Positions 19,784 through 33,236 of a stretch of 64,000 nucleotides of DNA are shown piece after piece; position 1 is the first letter of the stretch, and each line of letters starts with the position of its first letter. Position numbers and translations under genes: made by a program. The DNA lies in NCBI RefSeq assembly GCF_036785885.1, contig NC_092329.1:6510001-6574000 (forward strand). The letters run 5' to 3'. The notes under the pieces were generated by a model that was not told where the DNA came from, ran no database searches, and saw only the letters and a list, made by a program, of their open reading frames with translations. This DNA is from Coffea arabica. Its lineage: Eukaryota > Streptophyta > Magnoliopsida > Gentianales > Rubiaceae.

Positions 19784-20931
19784 TTCGAATGAAACGAGGG
19801 AGGGTTGGGGTTTGAGGCTTCGTTTGGAAGTTGAGGATTTGGACGGGAAAGAAAGAGAAAGAAGAGGGAGTTTGGTTTTCCTTTTGCCTGTGAGTTTTTA
19901 ATAATAAGAAAGAAAATAAAGGAAATGAGAGGATGAATAGTACATAAAAATTTTCCTTCCAAATTTGAAGAGAAAATTGGAGGAAGCTTGGGAAATTTTT
20001 TTAAAAATACATATTTTATTCTTAAAAAGATCTTGAATAAATATTTAATGATTTTCATATCTAAAATTATTCAACTAACTCTCAAAACCTCCAAATAACA
20101 TAAAAATTCCTTCTCTTCTCCCGTAACTTCAAAGTTTTCCCTTCTTCTCTTATCTATCCTAAACTCCCAAACTAAGCCTTAAGTTGTAAAGAGGGTTTTT
20201 GTTTTGTTTTTAACTTTCGTATGGTTGATTTTAAGTACAAAATCTGCTCCAACTCAAAGTAACAATTGAACAATCAAAAATGAGTTTTGGAAACGTAAAA
20301 CCACCTCTCTCTCGGGGGCTGTAACAAGAACACAAATTAGGCAGGCCACATACTGTATCGCCTGGTATGACAAAGAAGCCCATAGGCTAATTTTGATTTG
20401 CATTGGGCCATATGCTATATCTTGTCATCTTGTTATCCTAAATCTGTACTAATCTTAATCCGAATCAAGAGATTTTTCTCAGTTTAAAACAATTATGTAA
20501 TTATGTATCTTTTTTTGATTAAAAAAAATATTGTATTACGCAGCAAAACTCATTTCAATTTCAGTAATTTCCTATATCGTCAGAAAAAAGGAAGTTCCTA
20601 TAATAATGACCTTTAGTTATTTTATATATTTTCCAGAATAAAAAAGACAAAAAATAAGAAACCAACTAAAAGAGCCTTCGTTCCTAAGGAAACTGGACTT
20701 CTCGAACGCGTCTAATCCGTCGTCGTTTGTCCCATAGAGGAGCAGGTATTCCATCATTAACCCCTACCTTTCCAGTTTCCCCCAATTACTCTGTTACATC
20801 TCTTAACTTATTTCTCAACAATTTTCTTCTATTCGTTTACTCTCTTTTTTTTCAGAAAATTAAAAGAAAAAGTTTAAATCTTTGATTGGGATTTCACTCC
20901 TCGGTTGAAATTTTTGAGCAGATAATCGGTT
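19784..20931. other. Intergenic: divergent promoters of mTERF copy 6 and IST1-like gene
   Basis: Head-to-head spacer of about 1.15 kb. AT-rich; the last 200 bases contain T/C-rich tracts typical of a plant 5' leader. No coding sequence is seen. Confidence 0.5.
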
Positions 20932-23900
20932 ATGGATTCCTTCTTCAGCAAAGGCGGCTTCAAAGCTTCTAAATGGTACTACTAATTTGTTCTTATCATT
21001 TTTTTTTTGAAATTTCCTTGGTTTTTAGTTCAGCTAGGGTTTTGATGATTGGATTGAATTTGACGAGAATTTTCACTTTTGGAAGAAATTTAGTCATCAT
21101 GTTGATCTAATTTTGAGTATTGCTTTTTTGTTCCTTTTTTTTTGGGGTACCTGGTTTTGTGGATATTTGGGGTGATGTTGTTTATTGATTTAATCTGGTT
21201 TATATCGAGTAATTGACAGCAAAACCTTGCTAAAGTTGTCGATTCCACGGATTAAGTTATTGAGGAATAGGAGAGAGATCCAGATCAAGCAAATGCGGAG
21301 AGATATCGCCAATCTTCTTGAGACTGGTCAAGAAGCTACTGCCAGAATTCGGGTATTGATTTCCCTGTTTTGAGGTTTAAGTGAGCATTTTGTGCAAACA
21401 AGTTGTGGGATTTATGAATGAAGCGGTTTAAGATTTTAATGTTTACTTGTTTTTTGTGTTCCTTTGTGATTATGTTTAGGTGGAGCATATTATAAGAGAA
21501 GAGAAAATGATGGCTGCTCAAGAGATCATTGAGCTGTTCTGCGAGCTTATAGTTGTTCGTCTACCTATAATCGAAGCTCAAAGGTATCTTTTTTACAATC
21601 TGTAATACTATTTAGTTTACAAGATTCTTCTTTTAGCTTTGCTCTGTACTTAAATGGTAATTATGAATGTGCTGTTTTTGGTTTGTATGCCTGTATAGGA
21701 ATTAATTACTTCTATCTCTATTTTTATGTGCAAGTGTGTTTTGAGAGGGAGAAATTCAACAAATTAACAGGATTTTAAGAAGTACGGCTCTTCCAAAAAA
21801 AAAATTTTTTTTTTTCTTCTATAAAGCAGAAATTGGAAGATATGTACAATATATAGAATGACAGGTTGCAAAGCAAGTTCTTGCTTAAACTTCTCTAGAA
21901 CCTGCTTAAAGACCCTTATTCTATGGCATTGCTTTTGGCTTTGCTTGCTGATACTTTGTACTAAGAGTGGAGGGAACTGTGACTAATTCATCTTTTTGTG
22001 GAATAATGGGTGTCCTTTTAATTCTCTTTTAGGGGAATATTAGGGGTTACATGATCTTCTCTCAGTTATAAGGAATTTTACTTGTTTATTTTGTTCTTGA
22101 GTTGTAGTTCTATCAGTTGGTGCATGCTTACACCACAAGTAACTCTTCATTGCTTGGGCTCCCAAACGCAATTTAGTTGATAAGGTTAAGTTGACATTTA
22201 ATCAACCACAAAACTGGCAGTGAAGAAGAAATCTTGAAAAAAGCAAAATGAACATTGTCATGGGAACCTCTTTCATAGCCAACTTTGTGTGTGTGTGTAC
22301 AAACTGCTAGCATTGCTTTTAAATGTCTTGGATAAGATGTAGTAAATAAAATTTGTTACTGTTACAGTTATGTCAAAATTTCTACATGGTAAAGTGCTTG
22401 CAGCCTGCTATCATTAATGTTGTTGCCTCCTGCTCTCTGTATTCACGTCTTTTCTCATCCTCTCCATCTGCACTCTCTTTGTAGTTTACCATGATGAATT
22501 TATGTGTATTAGAAGAAATTTTTGTAATTCTTATGGACCAAACTTCTTAAAAGTGAATTTCATTTTCTTCACCATTATTGATGTGCTGTATCTGGCTTCC
22601 GGGCTCTTTGTTAGGGAAGAAAAGGGCATGATGGGAATTGAGATTTTACCCATGAATGTATGATTATGTTCTTTACTCTTTTAGGAGTACATTTTATACT
22701 AACACCTGAAGTTATTGATTTCATGATTGCGACTGGATTTCTGTTACATGTTGTCATTGTTTCTGAACTGGCATCTGACTTTGAACCATGTTTTAAAATA
22801 CAATTTTCAGGGAATGTCCTATAGATTTGAAAGAAGCTATATCCAGTGTATGTTTTGCAGCACCAAGATGTGCTGATTTACAAGAGTTGCTACAGGTTCA
22901 AATGCTGTTTGCTGCCAAATATGGTAAAGAGTTTGTTGCTGCAGCAACAGAGCTCAGGCCAGAGTGTGGTGTCAATCGTCAGGTTATTGGACTTTGTTTT
23001 TTAGCATGAGAAGATTTTGAGATAATGGTTTGTTTTTGCTTTTGTCTTTTTTGTAATTTTGATTTGCTTCTCATCAAAATATTTCATATTATTTTTCAGT
23101 TAATAGAACTTTTGTCTGTTAGAGCTCCTGCTCCTGATGTGAAATTGAAGCTATTAAAGGAAATTGCAGAAGAGCATGAGCTTGATTGGGATGCAAGTGC
23201 CTCCGAAAATGAGTTGTTGAAGCCACATGAAGACTTACTGGTATATTTAACTACTTTGAAGTTTAGGCGCTTGATTATTTTATTCTTTAGACTGATATTT
23301 GACCTTTATTGTTCCAGAATGGACCAACTCAATTTGTCAGTGGATCCAAAGTTCCGCTTCCAAAAGAAAATATTGAAGAACCGCTGTATGCTGCTGGTTC
23401 TGGACAAAGCTCTGGTGAACAATCTGATTCTGATGCAGGGCTAGATTCACTAGACTTTCCAGAAGTTCCGAAGCAGCCACTGAGGTCAAATACAGGGGAT
23501 GCATCTGCACCACAAATGCTCCCTTTCCCTGCCTCTGCACTTTCTGAACTAGAGCATGAATCCTCAAGACCTACAGGGACAGATGAAGGTCTACCAGAGG
23601 AATTTCACTTGAAGCCTGAGAAAGTAATAGAGCAGAGATCAGTGACCAAAGAATTTGAATCATCTCCAAGTCATTCATCCCATTCACCGGAAAAACAGTT
23701 TGTGCCATTTATAACACCCCCATCACAAACTTCTACACCATTTCCTGTGAAGAAAGATGAGCCTTCACCTTCTGTCTCAAGACCCAAAAGCGAGACCAAT
23801 ATAGATTTGCAGGATGTACTGGCTGCTGCTCAAGCTGCTGCCGAAACTGCTGAACGTGCTGCCACTGCTGCTCGTGCAGCTGCTAGTCTTGCTCAGGTTA

Positions 23901-24316
23901 GGATAAGTGAACTTGTCAAGCAAAAGAGCGGGGTACCTGATGGCAATCATGAGAATCCATTCCATGCCGAATCAGAGAAGTCCAACTTTTCAGAGAAACC
24001 TCATTTAGATCATCAAAGCTCCTTAGATGATTCTGATGGTGTTTTGAGGTCCCCAAGCCCACATCACATAGATGAAAATCTCACTGGCCCTCGGATCACT
24101 CCTGTCCCTTCCTCTGATGATAATAAAGTGGATTATGATCCCTTTCCATCCAATGTCCATGTTCCGAATCTTGGAGAAGCCAATCACCAATTTCAGAGGT
24201 TGCCTTCGATGGATGATGACCCTTCATACCCAAACTTGTTCACATCCCAGACTTCACATTTTGGATCTCGTGCAAATTCGTTTGCAGATCATTCGAGATC
24301 CACGCACGAACCGTAA
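20932..24316 (+). CDS. IST1-like protein (ESCRT-III regulator)
   Basis: Six exons join in frame: 20932-20975, 21220-21352, 21480-21583, 22811-22982, 23100-23240 and 23318-24316, giving 530 aa with GT-AG borders throughout. Residues about 10-180 form an Ist1 domain: CKTLLKLSIPRIKLLRNRRE, QIKQMRRDIANLLETGQEAT, ARIRVEHIIREEKMMAAQEI, ELFCELIVVRLPIIEAQREC, AAPRCADLQELLQVQMLFAA and KYGKEFVAAATELRPECGVN. IST1 proteins bind CHMP1-type ESCRT-III subunits and the AAA ATPase SKD1/VPS4 in multivesicular-body sorting. The rest is long, disordered, Ser/Pro-rich and acidic, with an Ala-rich helix near 362-398 (LAAAQAAAETAERAATAARA) common in plant IST1-like proteins. The 3' flank carries short duplications. 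Which numbered ISTL paralogue it is cannot be decided here. Confidence 0.93.
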
Positions 24317-24553
24317 ATCGAGTGTCATTGTGAATTTATGGAGTGCCATTGTAAATCGAGTGTCATTCGTTTGAGTATTTGTGAATTTATGGAATTGTTC
24401 TGATTATTCAGTGTCATCCGTAAATTAGGGGCGTTGTTTGGATTATCGGAGGCTTGTATGGGATGTATTGAGCAGTCAGTCATTTCCTAGTTGTGAAGGA
24501 ATTCAGTAAAGACCGGCATTTACATAGGCCCCTTAGCTTATAGTTATAGCAAA

Positions 24554-24587
24554 CAATTTGTGCCAAACGCTTGTGCAAGGAAATATG

Positions 24588-24619
<32 letters not shown>

Positions 24620-24665
24620 CTGTCAAGTTTGTGCCAATACTTGCACAAGAAAATATGACAATATT
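24554..24665. repeat. Duplicated segment flanking a TA microsatellite
   Basis: 'tttgtgccaa(a)cgcttg...gaaatatgacaatat' at about 24556-24598 recurs at about 24627-24665 as 'tttgtgccaatacttgcac...gaaaatatgacaatat'. Between them is a pure (TA)n run at about 24590-24619. Confidence 0.8.
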
Positions 24666-24762
24666 TACACAATTATGGTTAGATGCATGATATATGTGAA
24701 GTTTGAATTTCAAATTTAAATTCAGATTAGTTGGGAAATATTCAATTCTCATAATGGGGTAT

Positions 24763-24866
24763 ATGTCTGTTTGGATAGGTTATTATTTGAAATAATTACT
24801 GTAGCATTTTTTGTCATGTGATATATGTGAGATAAAAAGATGGTTGGAAATATAAAAATGTGGGTT
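24763..24866. mobile_element. MITE-like repeat, family A
   Basis: 'gtctgtttggatagg' then 'gaaataattactgtagcatt' and 'tgtgatatatgtgagataaa'. Same phrase order as 16243-16366. The 'tgtttggat' end is typical of the terminus of such plant elements. Far end not defined. Confidence 0.5.
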
Positions 24867-25189
24867 AGTAGAAGATCAATCTATATTATATACTCAACTT
24901 ATGAATACAATTGATATGTAACACTTACCGTGATGGCCTAATATTAATTTTTGGATCTGCACCAATTGCTCAATTTGTTTGGTAAAAACTGTGTTTGACC
25001 GACTTCTACATGCCTCTTGCTATTTTGCCTTTACATTCATCTAACGTAAAATCGACGGAATTCCAATTTTGCATTCCCTTTCTGCAAATAACAAGTAGGA
25101 TTTAAGAGGTTATAACGGACATCTTCGCATTAGAAGTTCAAAACCTGAAACACCTGGCAGTGCTGATGCATTCGGAGTAGGAGTATGCA

Positions 25190-25605
25190 AAATCAAAAAA
25201 TTTCGATTTATCGACGGAATTTGAATTAAATTTGAAATTTTTGAAATCGGTAATTCGAAATTTGACACTGAAATCGAAATTTCTAATTTCGAATTATGCG
25301 AATTTGATTCGAATTCGGTAATTGAGTTTTTGAAATCGGAAGTAGAAATAGAAATTTCTTATTTCAATTCGTTTTATAATATATGTATATATATATATAT
25401 TAATATATATTTTTATGTAATAATATTTTTTATAATATATGCAATATAAAATTTATATTATATAACAATACATATAACGAAAAAGGGAAAAAAGGTTTCC
25501 AAATTCAGTGAATCGAATTCAAATTCGAAATTGGTGAATTCAAAATCGAATTTGATTAATAGTTCTGTTGTCAAATTTTCAAAAAATTTCGAATTACTGA
25601 ATTCG
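25190..25605. repeat. AT-rich self-complementary repeat (TTCGAATT-rich), possible MITE
   Basis: Two arms dense in 'gaattcgaaatt'-like words (about 25196-25375 and 25500-25605) pair with each other and surround a (TA)-rich centre. The 9-base word 'ggcagtgct' occurs on both sides (25156-25164 and 25624-25632), possibly a target duplication. The element family is not certain; hAT-type and Mutator-type non-autonomous elements both remain possible. Confidence 0.45.
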
Positions 25606-26387
25606 TTGCATTGGAGAGAGCACGGCAGTGCTATTTTTTTTATTTTACCACAACCAATTTCCATTTTCCCATTGGGTCTGCTCTGGCTACACCAGGACAG
25701 TATCCTAAGGGATACCCTGGTTACCACAAGCTATAATTGTTTCTTCAAGTACCTACAGCTGTGGGCATGCAGAAGTCTACAATAAATAATGCTGCCAATA
25801 CGCAGGAGGAAGGTCAATACCCAATCGAGTCCCAAGTACTCTTTGAAAGTTGTGTACAGTCCCAAGGCACACAAGTGAGGGAGGGTATGAATGATGAAAA
25901 ACGACCCAAATGAACCAGATCTAGCTGCTAGCATACCTATGGCTATAATGATAAGTGATAACCAACTTTCCTGATTTCTTTAGTAAAACAGAAAAGAGAA
26001 TTTGAATCAAGACGGTATGGGGCCACTGACAATGTGCCTCCTAAACATGGACTTACTCCTCGCATGAGAAACTGGAGAACATCGTAGGGGCTAAAAGCAA
26101 AAAGGAAAGAACCAAAAGCTTCACCATGTAAAGTGTAAATTACAAAACTGCGCCTATGTGCTGCAATTCATCAGGATTTGGATTCTAAAATGCCTACAAA
26201 TACACATTCTTATGCACAAATTGAAATACATTTCACAATGGGCTTGCAGGCGGCCTGAATGTCAATAATTTCATGATCATAATAAATAACAGAACAAAAG
26301 AAAACATTATACCCCAAAAAAGGAGGAAAAAAATTAAAAAAGGAGAGCTCCTAACAATTTTCATTTCTTGAATTTGGCTATAGAAGG

Positions 26388-29300
26388 TCACCTAGGACCA
26401 GACAGTTCGACTGCATGTAAATTCTCTGTTGAGTCAACAATCCAATCCGAGTTTGGAGGTGGTGCCAGTTCCACCTCCTGACGAAGAACTTCTACCTTTT
26501 GCCACTCATCCCATCTTTCAGCCAAGCCGTCACCTTCAAGCATTCTCACCACTTCCGACATTTTTGGCCGGTCCATTGGATTGCCCTGAGTGCATAGCAA
26601 GGCAACCTGTATTAATTGCTCAACTTCAGACTCGACATAATTGTTCTGCAAATCAGGATCAACCAGCATTTCCAATTTTTTCTCCTTTAGGAGTCCCTTG
26701 ACCTGTAATACAGTATTATTTCAGTGTCAGATTTGTACTAGCTATAGAGGAAAGTTCATGGCCTAAAAAATTCACAAATCCAATACAAGTAGTTAGGATT
26801 TAGATTTTTTTAAATTTTTTTTTTTTAAAATGGAAAAACAGAAGTTTAAAGGGATGAAAACAGTAACATCAAACACAGAATGCTGCCTAAAGATGAAGGT
26901 GACTACACTAATCCAACACTCGTACTGTCTTGTAGGAGAAAATGACCAGTGTTTACCCAATCAAGCAACATGACATCATCATCATTTGCAAGGCGAGCAA
27001 GATCAAATGCCCTTTGTCCGGTGATAAGCTCAAGAAGCATGATCCCGTACCCAAAGACATCAGTTTTCTCAGAAGATTTACCAGTAGACAGGTACTCTGG
27101 AGCGATATGCCCAATTGTACCACGTACAGCAGTTGTAACATGGGTATCCTTATAATCCATGAGTTTAGCCAAGCCAAAATCTCCAACCACAGCCTCAAAC
27201 TCTTCATCTAACAAAATGTTTGCAGCTTTGACATCACGGTGAATAATCTTTGGGTCGCAATGATCATGCAAATAAGACAATCCTCTTGCAGATCCCAATG
27301 CAATGCGCTTCCTGGTTGACCAATTTAGGGGTGGTTCATTTGGTGGCCGTTCTACAAAATACAGATAAATATTTATCTGTCATTCACGATCGACAAAAAG
27401 GACTATCTTGAGCATTTGCTTGGCAACAAGAAGAAAATGCATATATTTAGAAGTTCAACAGATTTACTAGCACAATCTGAGGGAACCCTTGTTACACTTT
27501 CAAATCAATGAAAGTCTTGGTAATTAGACCAATGATATCAAGCAGAATAAGTGTCAACAATAAGGACAGAAGATCCTTTGTGTGACAGAAAAGGAAACAA
27601 ATATGTGAAGCACAATTACAGTCTTAAGCAAGCTTACCCCTCAAACACGATGCAACACTTCCATTGGCCATGTATGGATAAACAAGCAACCGTTCAGTTG
27701 GTGTCATACAAAAACCACGCAGTCGAAGGAGATTCCTATGCACTGCCATGCTGATCATCTCAACTTCCGTTTGAAACTGCAGCTCTCCACCTGGTGTTCG
27801 CTCCTCCTTTAGTCGCTTAACAGCCACTAAGGAACCATCAGCAAGTCGACCCTTGTAAACCTTCCCAAACCCACCTCTACCCAGAATGTTTTTATTACTA
27901 AAACTATCCGTTGCAACTTGTAATTCTCTCAGGGAGAACCTTTTAAGCTGCCCTAGATGCACCTCAGGATCCTCCTCAGCTGCAAAGATAATGCAAATGA
28001 TATGGAGTCAAAAGAGTAATATAACATCTTACAAGCTTGCTTGGACAAACAACATACCTGGTACATCAAAGAAATATTCTTGTGGTTTTCGCCGACGCCA
28101 CCATGCAAATGCAATGGCAGGAGCAGCAAACAGCAGAGCAGCCCCAGCTGCAACTCCTCCAGCAATAGCTCCAGTAGCACTATTCCCTCCTGAATTTTAG
28201 AACCATGCCCAAAGATGAATAGTTGAGTACATACTCACTGGAGAGAGGGTTGTAGTATCTTGCAGTAGAGGGAAACAAATTCTCCCCAGAAATGCTTAGA
28301 AGTATTTGTAAGTATAATACCGGCCCCTTCTAATGATTATTCTAGTTTAGCTAACATGTAAAATAAATGGAACTCCTTTCAAAAGAAAATGGATACAAGA
28401 TAGATTACTTCTGCTAAACCTCTATCAAAACCTTTTCTTTTCTTTTATTTGTATTTCAATAGCTAGATCACGAAAAAGGTTAACACCAGAGCCTGGAAGA
28501 CAATACAACACATGAAACAATTCTAGCAACAATGATGACAACTACCTGGAGTAGCAATTGGAGGTGGTGGGACAAACGGAGGCGGAGGAGAGAATGGAGG
28601 AGATCCTGGGCAAGGGCGTCCAGTAACAGGGCCACATAGATCCAAGTTATTAGCGAAACTGTGGATTCAACAAATTGGTTATATCATTACTACAAGATCT
28701 TCAGTCAAATAAAATGCTAAATGCATCAGATAAGTGAAATACCTAATTGGTGTAAATAGGGAAAAGGAACCATTATCTGGAACAGCACCAGAAAGACGAT
28801 TGTTAGAGAGATCCCTGCAAATGAATACAATGTCAAACCATCACCTTCTTGCGATAAGAATGTTTGAGTAGACCAAATCAAGCATATGTTCAGACAGCAC
28901 TTCTAAGATCAAGACCTCAAATCAGAGAAAAAAAAGAAAAGAAAAAACTTACAAGACTTGTAGCGATGATATGTTAGTCAATGACAACGGGATGGGACCT
29001 GTCAAGCTGTTGTTGTTGAGCCGCCTATCCTTACACCAGCATCAGAGAACCACATAACACAAAGATTAAGACCATTGAACGGATATAACCAGAAAATAAT
29101 TGGCAAGCAACCAGTAACCTAGATTATGCATAACTTTTACTATTTAAGGAATTTTTCCAAATAAGGATGTGATACTGAGAAGCAAAGATATGACCAGTCA
29201 TAACAGTTTAAATGAATAAATCAATGACTACAAACTTACAGGAATCGCAATTTTGATAGCTTTCCCAATGTGTCTGGGATTGGACCATTGAAACTATTCA

Positions 29301-32300
29301 GATAGAGATCCAAGCTCACCAAATTAGTAAGATTTCCAAGATCACTGGGTATTGGTCCACTAATGTTATTGCTATAGAGCTCCCTGCAACCAAAAATATT
29401 TAATATTTGAATATGCATATCCTGCAAAATCTTTACCTCTTAAAATTTGGGTTGACAAGATGAGTACAAATTATCCCATGTACAGTTTATTTTAGATATT
29501 TGGTGGCTATACACAGGTAAGTGAAGTAAACAATTGTCAATTGACACTGTATATGATTACGTTCTATGGATTCATAAACGATATACTCCTGTTCAAAGTT
29601 CCAACAAATAAATCGACCTCAAGTTAAATGCAAAAACTGCAGCTTCTTTCATCATTCAATTTTTCTTAGAAGTTCTTCAATCAATTTACCACTGCCCTAC
29701 CATACTTGGACTCATGACTGGCATGCCCAAAGTTTGCAAGTTTTAGAGTTTCACTTCTGAACATAATTGAGTACTGGCTTTGCCTTGAAAATATTTTCAA
29801 GCAAAATGGGCCACTCCCTGTAAATTTACAGTCTAAGATAACATTTTACCACACAAATAAGACAGCAAGTAATGACAATCCTTCATCGTAAACAGCTAAT
29901 CAATGACACATGGAGAAATAGTCCAAGGAAGATTTGCTTTAGATGCCGCTAAGATCAGTTTACCACAATCTTCTGGCCTTAAATCCGAACGTGTGATTAC
30001 CATCTTAAAATGACTTCTGCTCATAATTTCTTACTATTGTTTGAGGCTGTTGAGTCTCCATCATTGATAATTATCCATTCAAAACCAAGACTGAACAATC
30101 CACAAGAACTACAGGCCCCATCCTGTATGCCGAAATAACTCCACAAACTAAAGAAAACTTTAGTGAAATTCAACTTATTACATTAGAGGTTTGAGATACA
30201 AGAAAATTGCTAAATGTGCACATTTTTCTTACTGCCTTAGGAAATTTCTATCAAGCTAGCTCTGTGATAACATGTATCAAGCTTGATATGCGAGTTAAAA
30301 CTGAATAGAATAAACAGTCCTGTAACTTAGAAATGAGGACCTTCAAAAAATACTGCAAGCAACTGGTTTACGCTCATCTTGTTTTAGGTAAGATATACAT
30401 ATACATATACATATACATACACATATACATGTATATGTGTGTGTGTCTGCAACATATAGAATGAATAAGAAACAAGTGGGGACGCAAGCTACTTTTGCAT
30501 CTAAAGTACATTAATAGCGTAGAATCACATCCCAGTAATGCTTTTCCGAGTAGATATCCCTCTCAAAGAAAGTGAAAATGATGTCAACAGAATGAAAAAA
30601 ATAACCGAAAAACAAAGCATCTAAATCATTCATTCGACCCAGATGGAGAGCAAAGAACTAAATGCCAAGGGCAGTAAATGCAGCCAAAAGTCCAGCCAAT
30701 CAAAATCTAGAAGGTGTTTTATCTGCATTTAAAGAACAGAAACAGCACTTCCTCATATCAGCTTAATATCTATATAATAACGGCTTTTCAGAGATCTGAC
30801 AAGCAAATCATCTAACAGGCCATGTTGTTCTGTCAGCTTGTCATCTTACTTTGTCAGATACAACACTATCAGCGTGCAATATCCATATAATCTTATCCAT
30901 GATGGCCCTTCATTTGACAAATTTTGACAGAAAAAAGTAAAGGATGTCAGGAAACTAATCATGATGTCCAGGTTGCCTCATAAAATTTCAAGTCCAGCTA
31001 CTCTTAATAGATCTTTTAGAGAGAACTTATGTTATATGTTTCAAAATGCTGTTAATTGTCAAATCAACTTAGTTGAAGATTAATCCTTTAGAGAACTCGA
31101 ATGCATTTTTCAGCACAAGTCACCAATCCTTCAATCACTTATATTAGGTATTTTGTTAAATTTGTCTGCCTAGTCCAATTTCTACATTGACCTTCTGAAT
31201 AGTTTTAATTTAGGATCAACTGAACAGTTTTAAGCTCTTTCTCCATGCCATCCATTCCATTCAGCCTCAATTCCCCCATACTCAAAAGAGAACTTCTGGG
31301 GAATTAAACCTTCTGAATCTGCTTCCTACTTCCATTTCCATTATCGAAATTTGGCCTATATGGCAACTCAAATGGTACCAGTACTACCAAAATAAACAGT
31401 TTTTACACCTTTAGCTACCTATACTATGCTAAAAGGAACCAAGACAGGTTTTAAGAAAAAAAATTAACTCAAATAAGAACTACAGCTTCATAATTGGTCA
31501 AAAAAATAAAATAAAATCTGTTGCTCCGCATTACAAAAGCAACAGCAACATCAAAGATGAACAAAGGAATATTAACAGAAGTAAACTTAAAGCGGGTATA
31601 CAGGATGAGAGTGACAAAACATTGACTGTACAAAAGGCTTACAAATACTGCAAATTCTTCAGCAAACCAAGCTGTGGGACTAGTTGACCAGATAAAGCAG
31701 CATTACCCAGATCTCTGCAGAAACAAAATTAGTTTATGTAATGAATATGAGTCACACTATAATTGACTTATTCAGTATCCTCACCAACCCAAATACAAAA
31801 TTTATGGCATTTCACCAATAAAACATCTTACACTCTTATAACACTGTTATCATTATTGCAAGTAACATGAAACCAGGTACATGGATTAACAAGAGTAGGG
31901 TCCCAACTCTGTAATACATTGTTGGGATCTTGTAAGTTCGTCCGTAGGCTATGCAAAGCATCACCTGCATAAGTGCCAGATTAAATCAATGAGATACTAC
32001 TTCTTTGTCCGTCAAATAAACTCTAAAAATCATCAAGGAACTAGAACAAGCAGTTCGCTATATACTCTTAGACTTGCCAAATTAGCATTTCACCAAATTG
32101 TAAGTCATCAACAAGATACACACAAAACAGTCACGAGTTTCACATGCACAATATGATTTGAATATGCTACAGTTATCTTCAGCTACAGCATTAGGAGACA
32201 TCAATCAAGTAATGCAACCACACACAGAGACACCCACACACGAGAAAATACCACATTACAAAAGAAAGGAGATCAAGACACTTCATTAGTTTTTAAGACC

Positions 32301-32641
32301 AGCTCCAAAAGTCCAATAAATACTTGATCGTCATCCTTCTCAGAAATTCTCACAAAAAATAAACCGCAAACCAATTTCCACAAATTAACAACCATGGCCA
32401 TTATCACGGCAAACTTAAATGTTTCTGACGAAAATTCCATAACCCACCAAAAAAAAAATAACCCTTGCATGCATAAAATCAAACAAGGCAACAAAAAATT
32501 AAAAAAGCAGCTTTAAAAATTCAACAAAAAGTAAACTTCAAAATACAGACCTTCCATGTTAGCAAGAATGAGCTTGAGTGGATGAAAAACCATGATCAAC
32601 CAGAGCACCACTGAAACTAATCCCTCCTCCCTTGCCATCAT
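26388..32641 (-). CDS. SERK: SERK1/2-type LRR receptor kinase
   Basis: Eleven exons assemble without a frame break to 627 aa: 32551-32641, 31832-31964, 31643-31714, 29240-29383, 28953-29024, 28743-28814, 28546-28658, 28058-28192, 27638-27979, 26957-27351 and 26388-26702. This is the SERK exon plan. In order: signal peptide (1 to about 27), LRR N-cap ([15 protein letters not shown]), five LRRs, the Pro-rich SPP segment ([12 protein letters not shown]), a transmembrane helix (about 236-262), and a kinase domain with GRGGFG (about 311), VAVKRL (Lys about 332), HRD (about 429), DFG (about 449) and APEYLSTG. The C-terminus [10 protein letters not shown] is typical of SERK1/2, not BAK1 (SERK3). SERKs are plasma-membrane co-receptors for brassinosteroid and peptide receptors. 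An in-frame ATG at 32653 would add four residues. Confidence 0.96.
29384..31642 (-). other. Large SERK intron (third)
   Basis: At 2.26 kb this is the longest intron of the gene, AT-rich, with no internal coding sequence recognised. It contains a short (atacat)n and (gt)n microsatellite at 30393-30447. Confidence 0.7.
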
Positions 32642-33172
32642 CCTCAACTTCATTATCACCAACAAAACCCCCACAAATTCATATATAAGAACGTATATTT
32701 TCTTAACCCACCAGCTCCAAAACAATTAATCCCTCAGATCCAAATAAAACACACTTAAAAGTAGCATTAACAACAAAACACGCAAACCCCTATCCCTCAT
32801 TTCCCCCAAAAACCACCATTTTACACCCAAAGAAAACCACCATTAATTAACTACAGTAAAAAAATAAAAAACCCAAAAAACCTGATCTTATCACTTAACC
32901 GTACTTTACCAAAAACCCATTTCTAAAAATCCCTTTTTTTCCCTCAAAGATTCTATCTTTTTCTCTTTCTTTTGCTTCCTCAGTCAGTAAGGTGATAAAT
33001 GTGGCCTTTTATTTTTCTGGGCTTTTCTTTTTTTTCCATTGTTAATGTTGCACCCCTTTTTATCACCCTGCAAACTTTTCACCTCTGTAATGACTAATGT
33101 GGATTGTATTGTATTGTATTTGTTGTACAGTACTAATGCTTTTTCTCTCTCCAAACTAGAAGCCTCTCCTCT

Positions 33173-33236
33173 GTTCTCTCTCTCTCTACTCAGTTTCTTT
33201 GCTGCACAGAGAAAGAAGAGAGAGAGAGAGAGAGAG
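33173..33236. promoter_or_regulatory. CT/GA tracts in SERK 5' region
   Basis: (CT)n at about 33173-33188 and (GA)n at about 33217-33236 lie 530-600 bases upstream of the SERK start codon. Such GA repeats near transcription starts are known binding sites for plant BPC (GAGA-binding) factors. A regulatory role here is inferred from position only. Confidence 0.35.

Larger units (their letters stand above)
24317..26387. other. Intergenic, repeat-rich
   Basis: Convergent interval between the IST1-like and SERK genes. It holds short duplications, a TA microsatellite, a family A MITE-like copy and an AT-rich self-complementary repeat block, all listed separately. Open frames at 25458-25934 show no family. 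Confidence 0.55.

Noticed and set aside
25458-25934. Short frames over the AT-rich repeat block
   Set aside because: Composition is set by the TTCGAATT repeats; no protein features.
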